The notes under the pieces were generated by a model, which ran no database searches, was not told where the DNA came from, and worked only from the letters and a program-made list of their open reading frames with translations. Below, piece after piece: positions 57,472 through 63,458 of a DNA stretch of 63,458 nt (position 1 is its first letter; the number at the start of each line of letters is the position of its first letter). A program made the translations under genes and the position numbers. Origin of the DNA: Candidatus Butyricicoccus avistercoris (GTDB lineage Bacteria > Bacillota > Clostridia > Oscillospirales > Butyricicoccaceae); assembly GCA_019113005.1 (NCBI GenBank), contig DXIE01000033.1:1-63458 (forward strand), read 5' to 3'.

Positions 57472-58062
57472 ATGAAAATTATAGGACTTACGGGTGGCTC
57501 AGGTGCAGGCAAAAGTGTAGTTGCAGCAGAACTTAAAAAGCTGGGTGCAGGCATAGTTGATGCAGATGCTATTTATAGAAAGCTTTGTGATGAAAATTTA
57601 GATATGCTTTTAGATTTGCAAAAAGCTTTTGGCGATATTTTAACCATAGATAAAAAGCTTGATAGAGCAAAACTTGCAGGTATAGTTTTTTCAGATAGCA
57701 ATAAACTTAAAAAACTAAATGAAATAACTATTTTCTATATAAAAAAAGCAAGTGATGAAAAATTTAAAGCTTTAAAAGATAAAGGCATAAAAATAGCAAT
57801 ATATGATGCACCAACACTATTTCAAACTGGCACTGATTCAATTTGTGATGGTGTAATTGGAATAATTGCCGATAGAAATATACGAATAGAAAGAATAATA
57901 AAGCGTGATAATATATCTGAGAAGGCGGCAATAGCTAGAATAGATGCACAGCCTGATGATAAGTTTTATTATGATAGATGTCAGTATATAATTAAAAATA
58001 ATGTTTCACATGAAACACTTAAAAACCAAGTTAAACAGCTATGGCAAAGGCTTGTTAAATAA
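57472..58062 (+). CDS. coaE: Dephospho-CoA kinase
   Basis: Last step of CoA synthesis: ATP-dependent 3'-phosphorylation of dephospho-CoA. P-loop GGSGAGKS (8-15), the VDADAIYRKL region, 196 aa. parS site 4 is read through as the codons NVSHET near the C-terminus (58002-58017), so the site constrains those residues. Confidence 0.94.
   Translation: MKIIGLTGGSGAGKSVVAAELKKLGAGIVDADAIYRKLCDENLDMLLDLQKAFGDILTIDKKLDRAKLAGIVFSDSNKLKKLNEITIFYIKKASDEKFKALKDKGIKIAIYDAPTLFQTGTDSICDGVIGIIADRNIRIERIIKRDNISEKAAIARIDAQPDDKFYYDRCQYIIKNNVSHETLKNQVKQLWQRLVK
58002..58017. other. parS: parS centromere site 4, inside coaE
   Basis: TGTTTCACATGAAACA, within the coaE coding sequence; encodes V-S-H-E-T. Confidence 0.9.
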
Positions 58063-58094
58063 AAAAATTTATATATTAAAGGAGAAGGATAAAT

Positions 58095-59468
58095 ATGACT
58101 TCAGAAGAACTATTTTATGACAGAAAGCCAGCTTTTGATAGAATTGATGAAAAAGCATCAAATGAATATGCAGAAGGCTATAAAAAGTTTTTAGATGAGG
58201 GCAAAACTGAACGTGATGCAGTTAAGGCTATTTTAAAAATGGCTGATAAAGCTGGTTTTAAAGCTTATGAGCGTGGAATGGAGCTTAAAGCAGGCGATAA
58301 AATATATAAAGTAAACCGCAATAAGGCTATTGCACTTGCTGTAATCGGTAATCAGCCTATTAAAAATGGTATTCGTTTAACAGCAGCTCATCTTGATGCA
58401 CCAAGAATTGATATTCGTACAGTGCCACTATATGAGCAAGATGGAATGGCATTTTTCAAAACACATTATTATGGTGGTATTAAAAAATATCAGTGGCTTG
58501 CAATTCCATTAGAACTTCGTGGCGTTGTATGTGTATGTAAAGATGGTAAAACACAGACTGTTGATATTAACATTGGTACAAATGAGAATGACCCTAAGTT
58601 TGTTATAACCGATTTACTGCCACATCTTGCAAGCAAACAAATGCAGCAAAAAATGGTTGATGGCGTTAAGGCAGAGGGTATGAATATCCTTATTGCATCT
58701 AAGCCAGCAGATGAAGAAAAGGATTGCAAAGATAAGATTAAGCTTGCAGTTATGAAGCATTTAAATGAAAAGTACGGCATGAGAGAAATTGATTTTCTAT
58801 CCGCAGAGCTTTCATGTGTGCCAGCATTTAATGCGTGTGATGTAGGATTTGACCGTTCTATGATTGGTGCTTATGGTCATGATGATAGAGTTTGCTCTTA
58901 TCCAGCAGCAACCGCACTTATGGATTTAAATGAAACTCCAGAATATACTTCTGTATGTCTGCTTGTTGATAAGGAAGAAATCGGCTCTGAGGGTGTAACA
59001 GGTATGCAAAGCAAGTTCTTTGATACACTTATGGAGGATTTATGCGGTGGTTTAACAGGTGAATGTTATGAAAACAGCATTTGTCTATCAACTGACGTAT
59101 GTAATGCTTATGACCCTAACTATGCAGATGTATCTGAGCCAAGAAATGATGCAAGACTTAACTGCGGTTTTGCACTTATGAAGTATAGTGGTGCAAGAGG
59201 TAAGTCTGGTACAAGTGACGCTTCAGCAGAAGTTATGGCAACTGTTCGCAATATTATGGAATGTGCAGGCGTGCCATGGCAGACCGCACAGCTTGGCAGA
59301 GTAGACCAAGGTGGTGGCGGTACAGTTGCAATGTATCTTGCAAACCGTAACATTGATACCATTGATGCAGGTGTTCCAGTGCTTTCAATGCATGCACCAT
59401 TTGAAGTTATCTCTAAAATTGATTTATATAGTGCATATTTAGGCATGGGTGCATTCTATAAATCTTAA
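58095..59468 (+). CDS. M18-family aminopeptidase (457 aa)
   Basis: Zinc aminopeptidase of the aspartyl aminopeptidase (DNPEP/ApeB) family. Metal-site residues in TAAHLDAPRID (H99, D101), DKEEIGSEG (Glu pair near 297) and the C-terminal HAPFEVISK. Cytosolic; trims N-terminal acidic or neutral residues of peptides. GGAGAAGG upstream. Confidence 0.92.
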   Translation: MTSEELFYDRKPAFDRIDEKASNEYAEGYKKFLDEGKTERDAVKAILKMADKAGFKAYERGMELKAGDKIYKVNRNKAIALAVIGNQPIKNGIRLTAAHLDAPRIDIRTVPLYEQDGMAFFKTHYYGGIKKYQWLAIPLELRGVVCVCKDGKTQTVDINIGTNENDPKFVITDLLPHLASKQMQQKMVDGVKAEGMNILIASKPADEEKDCKDKIKLAVMKHLNEKYGMREIDFLSAELSCVPAFNACDVGFDRSMIGAYGHDDRVCSYPAATALMDLNETPEYTSVCLLVDKEEIGSEGVTGMQSKFFDTLMEDLCGGLTGECYENSICLSTDVCNAYDPNYADVSEPRNDARLNCGFALMKYSGARGKSGTSDASAEVMATVRNIMECAGVPWQTAQLGRVDQGGGGTVAMYLANRNIDTIDAGVPVLSMHAPFEVISKIDLYSAYLGMGAFYKS

Positions 59469-59736
59469 ATAAATCATAAAATTTAAAGTATTAAAAGATA
59501 TATCATATAATTTGCCATATAATGAACATATTGCAAAAATATATGTTTATTTGGTGTATGAGCATTAGAAAAATATTACTATGTACTTGACAAACGAGCG
59601 GTTAATGTACAAAATAGTATCAAGAGGAATTTCTTTGGTTTTAAATGCCAATGAAATAAGGAGAATACTATAATTTAAATTTAGCTCTATGTCCTATTTA
59701 TAATAGGTACGAAGTAAGAGGAAGGATGAAGGCAAA

Positions 59737-61434
59737 TTGTTAACAATTCAGGCATTAGGTGTATCAGAAGGTTTAGTAAAAGCGAAAGCATTTGTACTGG
59801 CTGAGCCAGATTTAACTGTTACTAAACAGACAGTTACTGATATAGCAGCAGAACAAGCTCGTGTTGATGATGCTATCAGCACTGCAAAAGCTCAAATTGA
59901 AGCTATTATGGAAGAAGCTGGCGATACTTTAGGCGATGATGCTGAAATCTTTGAAGCTCATCTTATGATGATTGAAGATGAAGATTTTATCGAAGGTATG
60001 AAGAACATCATCGAAGAGGAAAAGGTTTGTGCTGAGTACGCTTGTAAGGTAAACTGTGAGAACTTCCAAGCAATGTTTAAGGCAATGGATAGTGAATACA
60101 TGCAGGCTCGTGCAGCTGACGTTGGCGACATTTCTATGCGTGTACTAAAGGTTCTAAAGGGTATTTCTGATAATATGCTTGATACCATTTCTGAGCCATG
60201 CATTATCGTTGCAAATGATTTAACACCATCAGATACTGCTAAGGTTGGTACAAAGCCAGTTATGGGCTTTATCACTGAGATTGGCGGTAGAACAAGCCAC
60301 TCTGCAATTATGGCTCGTTCTATGGGTCTGCCAGCAGCAGCAGGTGCTGGTGAGCAAGCTCGTATTATTAAAAATGGAGATTATGTACTGCTTGATGGTT
60401 GCAGCGGTGAAATCGTTCTAAATCCTGAAAAGGAAGTAGAAGAAGAATTCGACCGCAAGAAGGCAAAGTTTGACGAGCAGCGTCGCATGCTTGAAACATA
60501 TCGTACTCAAGAGGGGGCAACTTCTGACGGTCATCGTGTAATTATCGAAGGTAATATCGGTACACCAGCAGATGCAGAGCGTGTAGATGCTGTTGGTGGT
60601 GAAGGTGTTGGTCTGTTCCGTTCAGAGTTCCTATTTATGGACCGTTCTGACCTTCCAGGTGAAGATGAGCAGTTTGAGGCTTATAAAAAGGCTGCTGAGA
60701 TTATGACCGACCGCCCTGTTATTATCCGTACTCTTGATATCGGTGGTGACAAGGAAGTTCCAGCTCTCGAGCTTGAGAAGGAGCAGAACCCATTCTTAGG
60801 TTATCGTGCTATCCGTATTTGTCTTGATAGAGAAGAGCTGTTTATGACTCAGCTTCGTGCATTACTTCGTGCATCTGCATTTGGTGATGTTCGTATTATG
60901 TTCCCAATGATTTCTTCTCTTGAAGAAGTTCTGAGTGCCAAGAAGATGGTTCAGAAGGCTAAGGAGCAGTTAAATGCAGAAGGTATTGCTTATAATGACA
61001 ATATCAAGATTGGTATTATGATTGAAATTCCAGTTGCTGCTGTATGTGCAGATATTCTGGCTAAGGAAGTTGACTTCTTCTCAATCGGTACTAATGACCT
61101 AATTCAGTATTCTTGTGCGGTTGACCGTATTAACGATAAGATTTCTTCTCTATATCGTCCATTACACCCAGGTGTACTTCGTCTTATCAAGATGGCAGCA
61201 GATGCTGCAAAGGCAGAAGGCATTGAGTGTGGTGTATGTGGTGAGATGGCAGGTTCTCGTGGCATGGCAAGTGTTCTATGTGGTCTAGGTGTAACAAACC
61301 TGTCTATGTCTGCATCTTCAATTCTTGCAGCTAAGTCTGACCTTGCACACCATACTTATGAGGAGTGTGTAAAGCTTGCTGAAAGCTTACTTGGCGGTTC
61401 ATCTGCGACTCAGAATGAAACCACTTTTGGTTAA
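59737..61434 (+). CDS. ptsI: PTS enzyme I (phosphoenolpyruvate-protein phosphotransferase)
   Basis: 565 aa. Phospho-accepting H188 (GGRTSHSAIMAR), PEP-binding domain with RTLDIGGDKEVPALELEKEQNP and the active GVCGEMAG Cys. Transfers phosphate from PEP to HPr. ptsH is not adjacent. TTG start with AAGGATGAAGG upstream. The 268-nt gap before it contains a TTGACA (59587-59592) with a poor -10 and the small palindrome CCTATTTATAATAGG (59692-59706). Confidence 0.95.
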   Translation: MLTIQALGVSEGLVKAKAFVLAEPDLTVTKQTVTDIAAEQARVDDAISTAKAQIEAIMEEAGDTLGDDAEIFEAHLMMIEDEDFIEGMKNIIEEEKVCAEYACKVNCENFQAMFKAMDSEYMQARAADVGDISMRVLKVLKGISDNMLDTISEPCIIVANDLTPSDTAKVGTKPVMGFITEIGGRTSHSAIMARSMGLPAAAGAGEQARIIKNGDYVLLDGCSGEIVLNPEKEVEEEFDRKKAKFDEQRRMLETYRTQEGATSDGHRVIIEGNIGTPADAERVDAVGGEGVGLFRSEFLFMDRSDLPGEDEQFEAYKKAAEIMTDRPVIIRTLDIGGDKEVPALELEKEQNPFLGYRAIRICLDREELFMTQLRALLRASAFGDVRIMFPMISSLEEVLSAKKMVQKAKEQLNAEGIAYNDNIKIGIMIEIPVAAVCADILAKEVDFFSIGTNDLIQYSCAVDRINDKISSLYRPLHPGVLRLIKMAADAAKAEGIECGVCGEMAGSRGMASVLCGLGVTNLSMSASSILAAKSDLAHHTYEECVKLAESLLGGSSATQNETTFG

Positions 61435-61455
61435 TAGTTAAAGCTATGTAAATTG

Positions 61456-61499
61456 AAATCCGTCTATGTTTCATGTGAAACATAGACGGATTTTTTATT
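61456..61499 (+). terminator. Terminator after ptsI whose stem is a parS site
   Basis: Perfect 38-nt palindrome (18+2+18; AAATCC...GGATTT, 61456-61493) then TTTTATTC. Its middle 16 nt is TGTTTCATGTGAAACA (61467-61482), a parS. Confidence 0.9.
61467..61482. other. parS: parS centromere site 5
   Basis: TGTTTCATGTGAAACA inside the ptsI terminator, between ptsI and convergent spoVAE. Confidence 0.9.
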
Positions 61500-61857
61500 C
61501 CCCAGATTTATCTTCTGGTTTACATATAAGAGCAAAAAGGCAACCGAAAATAATAGCGGCAGCTATACCACCAGCAGCACCAGTAATACCACCAGTAAAA
61601 GCACCTAAAAGACCTGATTCAGCAACTCCTTTAGCAACACCTTTTGCAAGTGAATATCCAAAACCAAGCAGTGGAACGGTAGCACCAGCACCACCAAAAT
61701 CAACGATAGGATGATATATACCAAGTGCAGTTAAAATAACACCAAGTACAACATAACTCACAAGTATTCTAGCGGGAGTAAGTTTGGTTCTATCAATTAA
61801 TATTTGAGATAATGCACATATCAAACCACCAGTTAAAAACGCAGATATATATTGCAT
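61495..61857 (-). CDS. spoVAE: Stage V sporulation protein AE
   Basis: 120-aa four-helix membrane protein with the GATVPLLGFGYSLAKGV loop of SpoVAE(b), part of the SpoVA channel that moves dipicolinic acid into the forespore. Start is 4 nt after spoVAD's stop. spoVAC, normally first in the operon, is not in the neighbouring 600 nt. Confidence 0.92.
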   Translation of the reverse strand: MQYISAFLTGGLICALSQILIDRTKLTPARILVSYVVLGVILTALGIYHPIVDFGGAGATVPLLGFGYSLAKGVAKGVAESGLLGAFTGGITGAAGGIAAAIIFGCLFALICKPEDKSGE

Positions 61858-61861
61858 AAAA

Positions 61862-62875
61862 TTACTCCTTTCGCTCGATTACAACAGCATGGCATATACC
61901 AACAATAGGCTGACCTTGTTGAATAGATGTAGGACTCATAAGAGCACCAGTACCAGCAAATATAAGTTTTTTAAGGTTTTTGTTTAACATTTCATCTAGC
62001 AGATGACCACAAAGCACAGCAGCAGAGCAGCCACAGCCAGAACCACCTGCATGAACATCTTGGTTATCACCATAAAGCATAGAGCCACAATCGCTATATA
62101 CTCTGGTTATATCTATTTTGTTTTCGTTAAATAAATTTACAAGTAGGCTTGCACCTAAATCACCTAAATCACCAGTTACAATAATATCATAATCGCTAGG
62201 TTTAGTATTTGTATCAATAAAGAGATTATAAATGGTATCAAAGGCGGCAGGAGCCATAGCAGCACCCATATTGTTGGCATCTTTAATGCCCATTTCTATC
62301 ATTTTACCTATAATTGCATGAGTTATACAAAATTTACTATTATTCGACTTTTCAAGTACAGCAGCACCAGCAGCCGTAGCAGTCCATTGAGCAGTAGGGG
62401 GACGCTGTCCACCATAAGCTAGAGGAAATCTATATTGACGTTCAGCAGAACAAAAATGAGAAGATGCAGCAGTAATTACTTTATTTGCACTGCCAGAGTC
62501 TATTAAACAAGCACCAGTTAACAGACTTTCAGCCATAGTGGAGCAAGCACCATACAGACCTAAAAACGGTGTATCAGAGTTTAAGCATGCGAATGTAGAG
62601 CCTATACACTGGTTTAACAAATCTCCTGCTATAATTATATCTATATCTGAAAATTTATAACCTGCTTTTTTCATAGCTGTATTTATAGCTGTTTGTTGCA
62701 TTTTACTTTCAGCAAGCTCCCAGCTTTTTTGATTGCATTTGGAATCCTGTTTTATTACATCAAAACACCCTTTTAAAGGGCCATTACCTTCTTTTTTTCC
62801 TACAACAGCAGCATAACCGCATATTTCTGGCAAATTATCAAAAGCAATAGTGTATTTACCTATACGTCTTGCCAT
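61862..62875 (-). CDS. spoVAD: Stage V sporulation protein AD
   Basis: 337-aa thiolase-fold, dipicolinate-binding soluble component of the SpoVA apparatus. GACSTMAESLLTGA, AYGGQRPPTAQWTATAAGAAV and VHAGGSGCGCSAAV are family blocks. Start ATG at 62875 with AAAGGAGTG upstream. It is divergent from the zinc-ribbon gene at 63072. Confidence 0.95.
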   Translation of the reverse strand: MARRIGKYTIAFDNLPEICGYAAVVGKKEGNGPLKGCFDVIKQDSKCNQKSWELAESKMQQTAINTAMKKAGYKFSDIDIIIAGDLLNQCIGSTFACLNSDTPFLGLYGACSTMAESLLTGACLIDSGSANKVITAASSHFCSAERQYRFPLAYGGQRPPTAQWTATAAGAAVLEKSNNSKFCITHAIIGKMIEMGIKDANNMGAAMAPAAFDTIYNLFIDTNTKPSDYDIIVTGDLGDLGASLLVNLFNENKIDITRVYSDCGSMLYGDNQDVHAGGSGCGCSAAVLCGHLLDEMLNKNLKKLIFAGTGALMSPTSIQQGQPIVGICHAVVIERKE

Positions 62876-62991
62876 TATATTATCACTCCTTTTAATACTT
62901 ACACATTTATTTTGTGCGATATTTTACATAATATACTAAAGTTAAAAAGTATTTGTGTTAGCAAAATGACAAAAAATAATTATATTTAAAA

Positions 62992-63038
62992 CCATACTAT
63001 TGAAAATAATAATTGTATGTTATACTGTTATAGTATGG
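62992..63038. promoter_or_regulatory. Inverted repeat around the 63072 gene's promoter region
   Basis: CCATACTAT (62992-63000) / ATAGTATGG (63030-63038), 29 nt apart. A TATACT -10-like hexamer (63021-63026) lies between them with TTGAAA just after the left arm. Possible operator; palindromes of this size can occur by chance in AT-rich DNA. Confidence 0.4.
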
Positions 63039-63071
63039 AAAATCAAAGATTATTAAAGGAGTAATAGATAA

Positions 63072-63458
63072 ATGTTTTGCATGAAATGCGGAGCAAAAAT
63101 GTATGATGATAATGCTGAGTTTTGTAGTGTATGTGGTGCACCAATGAAACAAAACAAAGATAGCATATCATACGAAACCCAAACAGAAAAAATAAACAGG
63201 GTTTTAGGTGAAATAAAAGAAGAAAAATCTGTAAATGAGTTGTTTAATAATTTTATGTCAGAACCTAAAAACAAACCATATAGAGATAAATATTCTTATG
63301 CTAAAAATAATAATTCTTATAATGATAACCAAGAAAATGAAGAATGGTTAAATGAGGAAGCTATAAAAGAAATTTGGAATGTGCCACAAAGTGTTAATGA
63401 GCCTGAGCCAAATGAAGATTTATTGCCTGATGGAACACCTGAATGGTTAGATGAGATA
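63072..63458 (+). CDS. Zinc-ribbon protein, C-terminus beyond the window (129+ codons)
   Basis: The ATG at 63072 has AAAGGAG upstream. N-terminus MFCMKCGAKMYDDNAEFCSV has a zinc ribbon (C3, C6, C18, C21). It continues with a low-complexity, Asn/Glu-rich linker; the frame is open to the last base, so the end is not visible. Same kind of N-terminus as the genes at 6753 and 10837. Function unknown. Confidence 0.75.
   Translation, partial: MFCMKCGAKMYDDNAEFCSVCGAPMKQNKDSISYETQTEKINRVLGEIKEEKSVNELFNNFMSEPKNKPYRDKYSYAKNNNSYNDNQENEEWLNEEAIKEIWNVPQSVNEPEPNEDLLPDGTPEWLDEI

Noticed and set aside
61466-61714. Plus-strand frame starting MFHVKHRR after ptsI
   Set aside because: The MFHVKH start is the parS/terminator palindrome in translation, and the rest is antisense to spoVAE; no ribosome site.

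Overview
The window is the replication-origin region of a low-GC, endospore-forming Firmicute, most likely a Clostridia member. Family level is uncertain; an Oscillospirales gut anaerobe is a guess. Evidence: canonical dnaA-dnaN-yaaA-recF-remB-gyrB-gyrA on one side of oriC and rpmH-rnpA-yidD-yidC-jag-mnmE-mnmG-rsmG-noc-soj-spo0J on the other, AGGAGG-type ribosome sites, frequent TTG starts, spoVAD/spoVAE, SLH and SpoIID-type proteins, and anaerobe-type Fe-S and dicarboxylate-carrier genes. No rRNA, tRNA or CRISPR array was recognised.

Layout. 1-138: end of an IS3-family element that has cut the 5' end off an ABC half-transporter gene; its intact partner follows (to 3641). 3795-9989: two convergent Na+-dependent (NSS) transporters, small zinc-ribbon/DUF2085 membrane proteins, a YfcC-type carrier and an AsrC-like siroheme/ferredoxin protein. 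10103-16328: a cell-envelope block on the minus strand (LCP protein, response regulator, YbjN protein, histidine kinase, lipoprotein, UppP, zinc-ribbon membrane protein). 16500-24552: pyruvate kinase, nucleotidyltransferase, SecG, RNase HI, an SLH/L,D-transpeptidase and an SDR, plus a probable unannotated small RNA at 20356-20561. 24579-33994: the gyrA...dnaA arm. 32290-32500: oriC with six perfect DnaA-trios. 34155-46360: the rpmH...serS arm. 46410-56281: a minus-strand accessory block (SpoIID/peptidoglycan-binding proteins, asparagine synthetase, mannitol-dehydrogenase family, ClpP-like protein, ATPase-less pilus-like operon). 56439-63458: tsaC/sua5, coaE, M18 aminopeptidase, ptsI, spoVAE-spoVAD and a truncated zinc-ribbon gene.

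How it works together. DnaA starts replication at oriC. GyrAB, DnaN and RecF serve the new forks. Soj/Spo0J/Noc act on parS sites, of which I find five (TGTTTCACATGAAACA in either orientation), all on the rpmH side between 42.6 and 61.5 kb. Two of them form the stems of intrinsic terminators.

The most notable observations are: (i) the ~205-nt minus-strand RNA with its own strong promoter, a closed AGCAGCAG/CTGCTGCT stem and C-rich loops; (ii) two dense DnaA-box clusters outside oriC (38770-38910 and 53363-53571); (iii) parS sites built into terminators; (iv) the perfect (TAG)6 DnaA-trio; (v) the ATPase-less pilus-like operon; and (vi) terminator-like hairpins that bury the ribosome site of the next gene.
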